Shown here: positions 1 through 7,859 of the stretch, in pieces
How the letters are laid out: each line of letters begins with the position of its first letter
Position numbering within the stretch: position 1 is the stretch's first letter
DNA from: Gammaproteobacteria bacterium
Lineage (GTDB): Bacteria; Pseudomonadota; Gammaproteobacteria; Pseudomonadales; Azotimanducaceae
DNA length: 64,000 nt
Direction: 5' to 3'
Assembly: GCA_028824555.1 (NCBI GenBank)
Contig: JAPPDJ010000048.1
Span: 78,854 to 142,853 of the forward strand
Notes under the pieces: generated by a model
The model's database searches: none
Seen by the model: only the letters and a program-made list of their open reading frames with translations
Told to the model about the DNA's origin: nothing
Translations under genes and position numbers: made by a program

Positions 1-465
1 CTTCTCCTGAACGCCGGGCATGACGCGGAGCGCCCATTGCTGGCCGAGTTGCATGCTCTCTTGCATGATTCTCGGCGTGACCTCGAGCATCTTTCGGCCA
101 AGCGGCGTCTCGTAGAACGCGATCATGTTGCGGACGTCTTGGTGGGTGAAGTGCCGCGCATAGATCGGGACGAGTTCGTCGAGAAGGCTGCCGTCTGACA
201 GCAACTCCGTGATGGTCTCTGCGGCGATGTCACGGCATCTGGCCACGGACTCCGGGGTATCCACCCCGGTCAGCTGCACCATTTGCTGAGCCATCAGGTC
301 GCCGAACTGGCGCCCCATGTCGGCAGCCTTGGTCACTTCCATGAGCCGTTCGATGTCAGCCTCCAGTTCCGACGGAACCGCCTGCTCATCCGCTACGACG
401 CCGCCCGCGTATGTTGCCAGAGTAGCCAAGACCCATGCCACACGAGGTCGCCAACGTCTGTTCAA
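1..465 (-). CDS. DUF2059 family exported protein, C-terminus cut by window edge
   Basis: Translation of the minus strand from a TTG at 465-463 gives 155 residues that run off the window. The first ~25 residues form a signal peptide (two Arg, then a hydrophobic stretch ending near VVADE). The remainder carries the DUF2059 pattern: a helical region, then HFTHQDVRNMIAFYETPLG followed by RKMLEVTPRIMQES. The TTG is chosen because a GGAGAA stretch lies about 8 bases upstream and no in-frame ATG precedes the hydrophobic segment. DUF2059 proteins are periplasmic and of unknown function. The start codon is less certain than the family. Confidence 0.75.
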   Translation of the reverse strand, partial: MNRRWRPRVAWVLATLATYAGGVVADEQAVPSELEADIERLMEVTKAADMGRQFGDLMAQQMVQLTGVDTPESVARCRDIAAETITELLSDGSLLDELVPIYARHFTHQDVRNMIAFYETPLGRKMLEVTPRIMQESMQLGQQWALRVMPGVQEK

Positions 466-654
466 ATGCCGTTCTCCAAATATGCCCAACATGGCGATTG
501 TACGAGGCGCGGCGGGTACATGCCCTACCTACTGTGTTTACAACACCTCAGTGTGGGACGGCGCGACACTAGCCGATGAACGGACATGAGCAAAGTGGCC
601 CTGACGGTCGGTGGATGGCGAATCCCCGAACTTTAGCCTAAGCATGCTACGCTT

Positions 655-664
655 TGTGTACACA
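655..664. promoter_or_regulatory. Palindrome TGTGTACACA upstream of the toxin-antitoxin pair
   Basis: A perfect 10-bp palindrome lies 17 bases before the antitoxin ATG, and a second one (AGCATGCT, 641-648) lies just upstream. Phd-type antitoxins usually repress their own operon by binding short palindromes over the promoter, so this is a plausible operator. The role is inferred; the palindromes are seen directly. Confidence 0.4.
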
Positions 665-681
665 CTTCTTTGGGGAGTCGC

Positions 682-1014
682 ATGGTCTCGGCCACCTCTT
701 TCAGCGTTCGTGACCTGAGACAGCGCTCGGCGGAACTGCTTCGAAACGCAGAGGACGGGCGGCTTGCAATCATCACCAAGCATGGACGGCCAACCATTCT
801 TGCCGTTCCCTTCGACGATCGGCTGCTCGATGTCGGCGTGCATCGTGCGCTCGCACTGTGCCTGTTTGAGCAAAGCCAGCTGACTTTGGCGCAGGCTGCC
901 AAGGTGGCCGACCTAAGTGTCGAGGATTTCATGGGACTGCTTGACCAGGCAGGCGTAGTGGCGGTGGACTACCCGCCATCGGAAATCGAGGACGAGTTGC
1001 GCGCGGTCTCGTGA
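682..1014 (+). CDS. Antitoxin with fused Phd/YefM-like and UPF0175-like halves
   Basis: 110 residues. Residues ~5-48 (FSVRDLRQRSAELLRNAEDG then a RLAIITKHGRPTILAVPF strand pair) match the N-terminal DNA-binding fold of Phd/YefM antitoxins. Residues ~55-108 (ALCLFEQSQLTLAQAAKVAD, then SVEDFMGLLDQAGV) match UPF0175, a small helical antitoxin family. ATG 682 is chosen over an upstream TTG at 670 because GGGGAG sits 5 bases before it. The stop overlaps the following toxin start by four bases (GTGA), so the two are translationally coupled. The gene should neutralise the DUF3368 protein and repress the operon. The fusion of two antitoxin modules is unusual. Confidence 0.8.
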   Translation: MVSATSFSVRDLRQRSAELLRNAEDGRLAIITKHGRPTILAVPFDDRLLDVGVHRALALCLFEQSQLTLAQAAKVADLSVEDFMGLLDQAGVVAVDYPPSEIEDELRAVS

Positions 1015-1562
1015 GCGACATGGGCGGACCTGCGTCGGTCACGACGGACGCCAAGCCTGTCCCTGCCGAAGCTCTGCCATTCGCCGCCGACACCGGCCCG
1101 CTGATCGCCTTGGCGCGAGTCGAAAGGTTGCAGTTGCTTCCTCGCCTGTTCGGTGCAGGCGTGATTCCGCCAGCAGTCCGGCGCGAAGTGCAAGTCGAAT
1201 CCGGCCGACCCGGAGCCAAGCGAATAGGGGAAGCGCTTTCGGCAGGCTGGTTGCAGGTTGCAGCGTGTGCCGATCCTGCGCCGATTGCCGACCTTCGGCG
1301 CGAGGTGGATGCAGGTGAGGCCGAGGCCATCATGCTGTGCCTACAACGGCAAGCAAGGCTCCTGCTCATCGATGACGCGAAGGGAAGGCGAGTGGCCCGT
1401 CGAGCTGGAGTCCCTCTGGTGGGCGTCGCAGGGGTCCTGCTCGCTGCCAAGTCGAGAGGCCTACTCGATGCAGTGAGTCCCGTGCTTGAGGATCTGGCGG
1501 CCTTTGGCTATCGCCTTTCGCTCCAGCTCGTTGACCATGTGCGGCGCCGGGCAGGTGAGTGA
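1011..1562 (+). CDS. DUF3368 (PIN-like) toxin
   Basis: 183 residues starting at a GTG that overlaps the antitoxin stop. It shows the DUF3368 layout: D27-TGPLIAL near the N-terminus, a DAGEAEAI acidic stretch (D100, E103, E105), then LLIDDAKGRR with D121 and D122. The rest is the helical tail ending with a VDHVRRR segment. These acidic residues match the metal-binding set of PIN-type ribonucleases, so an RNA-cleaving toxin is likely. UPF0175-DUF3368 pairs are a recognised toxin-antitoxin combination. About 20 residues precede the first conserved strand, slightly longer than usual; an in-frame ATG at 1020 is an alternative start. Confidence 0.82.
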   Translation: MSDMGGPASVTTDAKPVPAEALPFAADTGPLIALARVERLQLLPRLFGAGVIPPAVRREVQVESGRPGAKRIGEALSAGWLQVAACADPAPIADLRREVDAGEAEAIMLCLQRQARLLLIDDAKGRRVARRAGVPLVGVAGVLLAAKSRGLLDAVSPVLEDLAAFGYRLSLQLVDHVRRRAGE

Positions 1563-1659
1563 ATCCAAGAAGAGCGTGCTCGAAGCACCGGAGGGAGCCA
1601 GTCGGGGGGTGAGACGATGCCCCGCCTGTGTTGGGGAGTGCCGCGGAGTCCGTGCTGAG

Positions 1660-2244
1660 TCAATCCCCCAGATGCCCTGTCTCGTTCAGGCTGCGGATGT
1701 TGCGCTCGCCGGTGGAGGCGCAGAGGAAGCGGCTGATGCTGCCGTAGGCCACGTCTATGAAGAGGCTTGGGCGCATGTCGAGGACATGGGAGGCCCAGGC
1801 GTTGATTACGCCGCCGTGGCAGAAGGCGGCCACGCGGTGGCCGGGGTGGGAGGTGATGATCTCTTCCATTCCCGTCACTACCGTCTTTGCGAAGGTGGCC
1901 ATGTCGTAGTCATCGCCGTAGCCGCCGTCCACGAACTCCTTCCAGGCGGGGTAGTCCTCCTGCTTGAGTTCCTCCATCGGGATGTAGTGGGAAGCGGCGC
2001 GGTCGTACTCGGCAATGGCGTCGTGCACGGTGGGGGTGCAGTTCAGCCGGATGGCGAGCGGGTCCGCTGTCTCGCGGGCACGGCGCATGGGGCTGGTGTA
2101 GATGGCGTCGATGCCTTCGTTGTGCAGCCAGTCGGCGACGTGTTGCGCCTGCTGTCGTCCTGTGCCGGAGAGTTCGGGGTCGGCTCGTCCGGAGGCGAGT
2201 TCCTGCCGCACGGGCAAGCCGTGGCGCACGAGTATGAGCTCCAT
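1660..2244 (-). CDS. Histidine phosphatase superfamily protein
   Basis: 194 residues. It begins MELILVRHG, the RHG phospho-acceptor motif with His8. It then has SGTGRQQAQHVADWL, the SPMRRARETA motif carrying the second phosphate-pocket arginine, and CHGGVINAW with the second catalytic His. This is the full branch-1 histidine phosphatase (phosphoglycerate-mutase-like) set, so a phosphomonoesterase is expected; the substrate is unknown. It starts 7 bases after the sodC stop on the same strand, so the two are probably co-transcribed. A longer reading upstream is only read-through of sodC in another frame. Confidence 0.88.
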   Translation of the reverse strand: MELILVRHGLPVRQELASGRADPELSGTGRQQAQHVADWLHNEGIDAIYTSPMRRARETADPLAIRLNCTPTVHDAIAEYDRAASHYIPMEELKQEDYPAWKEFVDGGYGDDYDMATFAKTVVTGMEEIITSHPGHRVAAFCHGGVINAWASHVLDMRPSLFIDVAYGSISRFLCASTGERNIRSLNETGHLGD

Positions 2245-2251
2245 GCTTGCG

Positions 2252-2791
2252 CTACGAGCCCTTGATGACTCCGCAGGCGATGCGGCCGCCGGCACCGCCG
2301 ATGGGCTGGGTGATGTGGTCGTCCGGCTTGTCGTGGATGATGACCGACGAGCCATCTTCGTCCAGCAAAACCGGATTGTCGCCGGCGTCCTTGACGCTGA
2401 TGCGGGTGTGGTAGAACTCCGCCCGCGCCGAACCGTCGGCATGGACGAACAGCAAGGGCAGGTCGCCCTGATCGGGCCCCTCGGGATGGCGCAGGCCATG
2501 CGCCACGCCGTCGGGATTGATGTGGCCCTTGGCGGCGCCGAAATCCGGGGTGCAGGCGCCGACGGCGTGCAGGTGGATGCCGTGGGGGCCGGGCGGCAGA
2601 TCGGTCACGTCCACGTTGATCAGCACGCCGCTCGGCGTCTGCTCGAAGGTGACGGTGCCGATCGCGGTTCCTTCAGGGTCCACCATGTCAGCTTGCGCCA
2701 TGGCTGGATGCTGGTCGCTCAAGGCCACGGGACCGCAAAGTGCCACCGCCAAGGATGCGACAGCTAACGCCGCGCCGTTTCGAGTGGACAT
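2252..2791 (-). CDS. sodC: Cu-Zn superoxide dismutase, exported
   Basis: 179 residues with a signal peptide (residues ~1-32, ending near MAQA). Copper ligands appear in GIHLHAVG (HxH); zinc-loop residues follow (GHINPDG, GLRHPEGPDQGDLP). The C-terminal GGAGGRIACGVI signature contains the conserved Arg and disulfide Cys, whose partner is the Cys of GACTPDF. It dismutates periplasmic superoxide. It is divergent from the M48 lipoprotein gene across ~147 bp and upstream of the histidine phosphatase. Confidence 0.95.
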   Translation of the reverse strand: MSTRNGAALAVASLAVALCGPVALSDQHPAMAQADMVDPEGTAIGTVTFEQTPSGVLINVDVTDLPPGPHGIHLHAVGACTPDFGAAKGHINPDGVAHGLRHPEGPDQGDLPLLFVHADGSARAEFYHTRISVKDAGDNPVLLDEDGSSVIIHDKPDDHITQPIGGAGGRIACGVIKGS

Positions 2792-2938
2792 CGCGTTTCC
2801 CCATCGTTCCGAAGGAGTCAGCCTACAACACGATTGTGGCGGTTTGCTGCGCGGCGCGGGCCGCCGAAGGCACCTCAATGCCATATCCGCCAGCCCACAC
2901 CGCGTATGATGGGCGCTGTCGCCGAAGCAACCTCCTCC

Positions 2939-3787
2939 ATGCGCCGATCCCTCTTTGCGGTCGCCCTCTTGTCGTTCGCTTTCTTGGCCGGGTGCGCTAC
3001 CAGCCCGACCGGACGAACGCAGTTCCTGTTGGTGTCGCCGGAGGCGGCAATTGCGCATTCGGTGCCGGCGTATCTGTCGATGGTGGAGCAGCTCTCCGAG
3101 GAGCCCGGCTTGCTCTCCGATCCGGTGCTGGCGGATCGCATCGCCGTCATCACCGGCCGCTTGGTGGCGGTGGCGGTGCGGCAGTATCCCCACACGAGCG
3201 CCTGGGATTGGAGCGTGGCGCTGATCGACGATCCAGAGACCGTTAACGCCTGGTGCATGGCTGGCGGACGGATGGGTGTCCACAGCGGGCTGATCGAGCA
3301 GCTTGACCCCACCGACGACGAATTGGCGCAGGTGCTGGGGCACGAGCTCTCGCATGCCATCGCCAACCACACTGCGGAACAGATGTCGCTGGCCATCGCC
3401 CAGACGCTCGGCGTGGTGGCGATCGCGGTCGCTGCGGAAGACGAGGAAACCGCCGACGCGGCCTCGGCTGCCGCCGAGCTCGCCATAGCGCTGCCCAACA
3501 GCCGCGCCGCCGAGACCGAAGCCGACCGCATCGGCATCGAGCTCGCCGCCCGAGCCGGCTATGCGCCCGGCGCTGCCGCGACGCTTTGGGGCAAGATGAT
3601 CGGTCTTGCGGATGGGCGGCGCCCACCGGAGTTCCTCAGCACGCACCCAAGCCCCTACCGCCGGCAGGAAACTCTGGCGGACTTGGCGCGGGCCATGCGC
3701 CCCCTGCTGCCCGAGACGCCGCCCATTGCGCGCGAAGTGCAGATACTCTACGCACACTCGCTTGAACCATCCGAACAAACGTGGTGA
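2939..3787 (+). CDS. M48 family metalloprotease lipoprotein
   Basis: 282 residues. A lipoprotein signal (MRRSLFAVALLSFAFLAGC, lipidated Cys18 after LAG) anchors it in the envelope. HELSH at 135-139 is the zinc-binding HExxH, and the third ligand is the Glu in ETEADRIG (about residue 194). The sequence resembles the LoiP/YcaL type of outer-membrane-associated M48 peptidases, which take part in envelope protein quality control. The ATG at 2939 is chosen because it begins the lipoprotein signal; longer in-frame starts lack a signal sequence. Confidence 0.9.
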   Translation: MRRSLFAVALLSFAFLAGCATSPTGRTQFLLVSPEAAIAHSVPAYLSMVEQLSEEPGLLSDPVLADRIAVITGRLVAVAVRQYPHTSAWDWSVALIDDPETVNAWCMAGGRMGVHSGLIEQLDPTDDELAQVLGHELSHAIANHTAEQMSLAIAQTLGVVAIAVAAEDEETADAASAAAELAIALPNSRAAETEADRIGIELAARAGYAPGAAATLWGKMIGLADGRRPPEFLSTHPSPYRRQETLADLARAMRPLLPETPPIAREVQILYAHSLEPSEQTW

Positions 3788-3830
3788 GTTTCGCCACCAG
3801 CGCACCTACAACCCGGAGACGCCGCACACG

Positions 3831-6176
3831 ATGAATGCCACCGCACAGCCCACCGTCACGCGCAACGTTGTCTGTCATAGCTGCGACTGTTTCTGCCCCT
3901 TGGCCGCCAAGGTGGACACGGCCACGGACCGGGTGGTGAAGGTCACGACGCGGGACCATCCCTTCTTCAAGGACGTGATCTGCATGAAGGGTGCGTATGC
4001 GCCGAAGTCGTTCGCGCATCCGGATCGGCTCATGCAGCCGCTCAAGCGGGTCGGCGAGCGGGGGGAAGGCAAGTGGGAGCCCGTGTCCTGGGAGAGCGCT
4101 CTCGACGGCATTGCCGCCTCGCTCACGAAGGTGATCGAGAAGCATGGCCCGGAAGCGCTCGCGGTGGCTGGCAGCAACGCCAACCTCGGCCTCGACAACG
4201 GCCTCACCCGGCGCTTCATGAACCTCGTCGGCACGCCGAACTTCATCAGCGGCATCGCCTACTGCATGGGCAACACGGCGGCGGTGAACCGGCTGGTGTA
4301 CGGCTGGTATCCGCGCGGCGACCTCTTGAACACCGAGTGCATTGTCCTGTTCGGGCACGACCCGCGCCGCCATAGCTGGACCATCGAATACAAGACCATC
4401 CGCACGGCGCAGGCGAACGGCGCCAAGCTGATCGTGCTCGACCCGCGCAAGAGCGAGAACGCGGAAGCCGCCGACATCTGGCTGCCGCTCAGAGCCGGCA
4501 CCGACGCCGCCATGACCTTCGGCTGGCTGAACGTCATCATCGAGCAGGAGCTCTACGACAAGGAGTTCGTGCGCGACTGGACGGTGGGCTTCGACGAATT
4601 CGCCGAGCGCGTGCGGGAGTATCCGCTGGACCGAGTGGCCGACATCACCGGCGTCGATGCCGAACTGATCGAAAAGGCGGCACGCATGTACGCCCTTTCC
4701 GACCGCGCCGCCATCCCCTGGTCGCCCATCACCGACCAGCAGGTGTCGAGCACCTCCGCCATCCGCCTGCACTGCGCGCTGCGCGCCTTGACCGGCAATC
4801 TCGACATCAAGGGCGGCGAGATGTTCGCCGGCTTCAACCCCGGCGTCCGCTCCGACACCGAAGTGGAAATGCACGAACGCCTCGCACCGGAGCAGAAGGC
4901 CAAGCAACTCGGCGCCGACGAGTTCCCGGTGTTTACCTATCGCGGCATGGAGCCCTTGGGCGATGCCTGCGAGGAGGTGTGGGGGCATCGCTACGCCAAC
5001 CTTGTGGGCGGCTGCTACATGGCCAATCCGGCCGCGACGTTCAAGGCGATGGCCGACGGCAATCCCTATCCGGTGAAGGCGTTCTTTGCGCTCGCGAACA
5101 ACACCCTCATGTCGTTCGCCAACACGGACCGCATCTACAAGGCGCTGATGAACCAAGACCTCATCGTCGCCTTCGAGCACATGCTGACGCCCACGGCGCA
5201 GCTTGCCGATTACGTTCTGCCGGGAGATTCGTGGCTCGAAAGGCCGGGCATGATGGCCGGCATCAGCGACCGCGCCATGCCGGCGCCGGGCGAGTGCCGC
5301 AGCATCGTGCATTTCTGGTGCGAACTGGCGCGCCGGATGGGGCTTGGGGAGCACTTCCCGTGGCGCACCGAGGAGGAGCTGCTCGACTATCGACTCGAAC
5401 CGGCTGGCACGACCTGGGCCGAGGTGGTGCGGACGGGCTCCATGCCGAAGGCGGAGAATCCTGAGCGCAAGTATCTGAAGACGGGGTTCGCGACGCCATC
5501 CGGCAAGGTGGAGCTGCATTCGGCGATCCTGGAGGGCTTTGGCTTCGATCCGCTGCCCTACTACCGCGAGGTGAAGGGGCCAGACGACACCTATCCGATG
5601 ACCATGTTCATCGGCCTGCCCGACGACGAGTACTACCGCACCGGCCACCGCCACATCCCGGAACTGCGGAAGCGGGCGCAGGACCCCACCTTCTTCGTCA
5701 GCGAGCAGGATCGCGTTCGCTACGATCTGGCTGAAGGAGACTGGATCCGAGTTGAGACTTCCACCGGCGCCATGGTGGGTCGCGCGTTCGTACGGTCGGG
5801 AATGCCCGAGGGCCTCGTCCGCGTTCCCCACGGCTGGTGGAAGCCGGAATCGGCGTCCGGCCTCGAACATCTCTCTGGCGCCTGGGCCTTCTCCGACGCG
5901 CAGATCACCCCGGACGACGATCCGGCCTTCATCGACCGCGAGCAAGGCATTCCGCACATGAAAGGTGTGCCCTGCGCGCTGACCAAGCTGACGCCAAAGG
6001 AAGTGGCCGAGATCGAGGCCACCTTCGGCAAGACCGAGCCCATGCCAAACGCCTTGGAGAAGAACGCGAACAAGCGGCGCGCAAGAAACCCGGACTTCAT
6101 GCAGGACGTGGAGTTCGGCGAAGACGTGGAGTTCGAGGCCGTGGAGCTTTCCCTGTATGGCAGAAGCTCGGCCTGA
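3831..6176 (+). CDS. Molybdopterin-dependent oxidoreductase, DMSO-reductase family
   Basis: 781 residues. The N-terminus carries a [4Fe-4S] site: C15, C18, C22 (CHSCDCFC) and C51 (VICMKG). The large Mo-bis-MGD catalytic domain follows, with Cys145 in AYCMGN at the position where the Mo-ligating residue is expected. A C-terminal molydopterin-dinucleotide-binding domain starts around residue 590 (YPMTMFIGLPDDEYY). There is no Tat signal, so it is probably cytoplasmic. No small Fe-S or membrane subunit gene lies next to it. This architecture covers formate dehydrogenase-, nitrate reductase- and acetylene hydratase-like enzymes; the substrate cannot be told. Its start lies 43 bases after the M48 gene. 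Confidence 0.88.
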   Translation: MNATAQPTVTRNVVCHSCDCFCPLAAKVDTATDRVVKVTTRDHPFFKDVICMKGAYAPKSFAHPDRLMQPLKRVGERGEGKWEPVSWESALDGIAASLTKVIEKHGPEALAVAGSNANLGLDNGLTRRFMNLVGTPNFISGIAYCMGNTAAVNRLVYGWYPRGDLLNTECIVLFGHDPRRHSWTIEYKTIRTAQANGAKLIVLDPRKSENAEAADIWLPLRAGTDAAMTFGWLNVIIEQELYDKEFVRDWTVGFDEFAERVREYPLDRVADITGVDAELIEKAARMYALSDRAAIPWSPITDQQVSSTSAIRLHCALRALTGNLDIKGGEMFAGFNPGVRSDTEVEMHERLAPEQKAKQLGADEFPVFTYRGMEPLGDACEEVWGHRYANLVGGCYMANPAATFKAMADGNPYPVKAFFALANNTLMSFANTDRIYKALMNQDLIVAFEHMLTPTAQLADYVLPGDSWLERPGMMAGISDRAMPAPGECRSIVHFWCELARRMGLGEHFPWRTEEELLDYRLEPAGTTWAEVVRTGSMPKAENPERKYLKTGFATPSGKVELHSAILEGFGFDPLPYYREVKGPDDTYPMTMFIGLPDDEYYRTGHRHIPELRKRAQDPTFFVSEQDRVRYDLAEGDWIRVETSTGAMVGRAFVRSGMPEGLVRVPHGWWKPESASGLEHLSGAWAFSDAQITPDDDPAFIDREQGIPHMKGVPCALTKLTPKEVAEIEATFGKTEPMPNALEKNANKRRARNPDFMQDVEFGEDVEFEAVELSLYGRSSA

Positions 6177-6293
6177 GGGATTGACTTCAGGCTCGAAGCG
6201 CCCCTTGGGGCCACTCCCGCCGACGCGCCCTCAGGGCGCGCCGCTCGCGCCAACAGGCGTGTACCTTCTTGCGTCGCCTGCGACTCTGCCTGA

Positions 6294-7346
6294 ATGAAAC
6301 ACTTGGGCTTTGTCGCATTGTTCGCCGCCTTTGTCGCGCTTGCTGGGGCGAGTGTCGCCTATGCGCTTTCGGTGTCGATGCTCGGTGGTGCAGTGGCGGG
6401 CATCGTCCTTGGCTCCCTGCCGGGTTGGCTGCCTCGGCTCGTCGGCTCGGTGGCAGCAAGGCGGTGTGCGGAAATCGTCGCCTACCTCGCGCTTGTGGTG
6501 GTTGCGGTGGCGGTTTCCGTGAGTGGAATGCTGCCGGCGTTGGGCGATGCGCCGGTGCGGATAGAGCCGTCGATTCCGTTGCTGGTGATGGCGCCGGCGT
6601 TGTATGCGGCCTATCTCGTGCTCGACCGGCGCAGGGGTGCCGAAAGCGGCGAGTCGGTGCCGGATCGGCTGTCGGCCGCACTTGTCGGGCCGCCGCTGGT
6701 GCTGACGTTGGCGCTTGCCACGGCGGTGGCAACCGGAGCCGTGCTGCTCATCGACTACATCGGCTTGAATTCGGAGAAATGGTCATATCTTGCAGCTAAG
6801 TTCGTCGATCGTGGCGTTATCCCTCCAATAACACTCATTTTGTTCTTCTGGGGGCTGCTGCTCTTGGCATACAAGGGCTGGGTGCTTTGGCGGGAACAAC
6901 AGATGTTGGCGGCCGGGCGTGTGGAGTCCGTCCTGTTGGGCGCACATCGGGATGCAGTGGATTCGAGCGGCGGCAACGCAACCGATGCCGACGCGTTCCT
7001 CGACATCGTCTGGAAGCAATCGGCCGATTTCTATGTGGTCCCGCGCTACATCAACTGGGCGATTCCCATTCTTGGCTTCATCGGCACGGTGCTCGGTATC
7101 TCGCTGGCAGCCGATGGCATCCAGAGCATTGTCGGCGCCAAGACCAGTCTCGGCGACCTTTCGACGGAACTCGGCCAAGCCATCGCGCCCCTCGGCATCG
7201 CCTTCGACACCACCTTGATCGCGCTGTCCCTGAGCGTGTTTCTCACCCTCCTGCAAACCGCCCTGCAACGCTGGGAAGACGGCGTGCTGGTGGATTTCGA
7301 AACCCGCGTTCGCGCCGTTCCGGCCAACCAAACCGACGGGGATTAG
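6294..7346 (+). CDS. MotA/TolQ/ExbB-type proton channel protein
   Basis: 350 residues. There are several N-terminal membrane segments (about 4-26, 30-48, 62-80, 88-105, 125-145, 168-190). A cytoplasmic stretch follows, then the diagnostic MotA/ExbB domain at ~250-335, with NWAIPILGFIGTVLGIS and a second helix pair LGIAFDTTLIALSLSVFLTLL. In this family, pentamers around a dimeric MotB/ExbD-type partner convert ion flow into movement in the periplasm. The next gene begins immediately after the stop and the fourth ends at 11249, so this heads a four-gene operon. It is longer at the N-terminus than ExbB (~240 residues), with extra membrane segments. Confidence 0.88.
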   Translation: MKHLGFVALFAAFVALAGASVAYALSVSMLGGAVAGIVLGSLPGWLPRLVGSVAARRCAEIVAYLALVVVAVAVSVSGMLPALGDAPVRIEPSIPLLVMAPALYAAYLVLDRRRGAESGESVPDRLSAALVGPPLVLTLALATAVATGAVLLIDYIGLNSEKWSYLAAKFVDRGVIPPITLILFFWGLLLLAYKGWVLWREQQMLAAGRVESVLLGAHRDAVDSSGGNATDADAFLDIVWKQSADFYVVPRYINWAIPILGFIGTVLGISLAADGIQSIVGAKTSLGDLSTELGQAIAPLGIAFDTTLIALSLSVFLTLLQTALQRWEDGVLVDFETRVRAVPANQTDGD

Positions 7347-7859
7347 GTGGCCAGACACGGCCGGGGCCGGGAGCAGGACGGCAGCGGCACGCCGATGGTG
7401 GAGATCTTCGGCGGCATCTTTGCGCTTCTGTTGGTGCTCTTTCTGATCATGAATCTGATGACCCAAGCCTCCTTGGTGGAACGGCTGGAGGCCGCCAAGG
7501 ACGAGGGGCTGCATCGGGTTGGCTGGGGCGCGAGCGGCGCCGGGTTCGTCGTGCTCGCGTTTCCGCAGGAACTTCGCATCGTTGAGACCGGCGAGGTGGT
7601 CCGTGCAGGTGAAATCTGCCGCGCCGGCAGCCCCTTCACGCGCTACACCCGGCGCATCTATCAGGCCGAGAAACAGCAGCTCATCTTCGCCATCCTGAGC
7701 GGCGGCGTTGGCACCATGGCCGAGGCGCGCAACTGCATCATGCGCGTGCTGCCGGATCGCGTGCTGTCCATCGGCTGGATCATCGCCAACGACGAACTGC
7801 TGAAATCCGTGGCGCTCGGCGACATTCCGGCGTTCGTGCAGGAGGCGGTGGCGCCGTGA
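7347..7859 (+). CDS. Small single-pass ExbD/MotB-position membrane protein of unknown family
   Basis: 170 residues starting at a GTG directly after the stop of the channel gene. A short basic N-terminus (MARHGRGREQ) precedes one membrane helix at ~17-38, with an N-in topology typical of ExbD and MotB. The remaining ~130 residues are periplasmic and contain two Cys (in GEICRAG and ARNCIMR) that could pair. I recognise no domain. Position next to the channel, size and topology suggest a stator partner. The stop overlaps the next start (GTGA at 7856), so translation is coupled. Confidence 0.75.
   Translation: MARHGRGREQDGSGTPMVEIFGGIFALLLVLFLIMNLMTQASLVERLEAAKDEGLHRVGWGASGAGFVVLAFPQELRIVETGEVVRAGEICRAGSPFTRYTRRIYQAEKQQLIFAILSGGVGTMAEARNCIMRVLPDRVLSIGWIIANDELLKSVALGDIPAFVQEAVAP

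Noticed and set aside
1486..2265. A plus-strand open frame across the histidine phosphatase gene
   Set aside because: The minus strand has the RHG and CHGG catalytic motifs; the plus frame is low-complexity Ala/Gly/Val sequence.
3636..5957. A 773-residue open frame on the minus strand opposite the molybdoenzyme gene
   Set aside because: It is an antisense shadow of a high-GC gene; the plus-strand product shows clear family motifs and the antisense one none.
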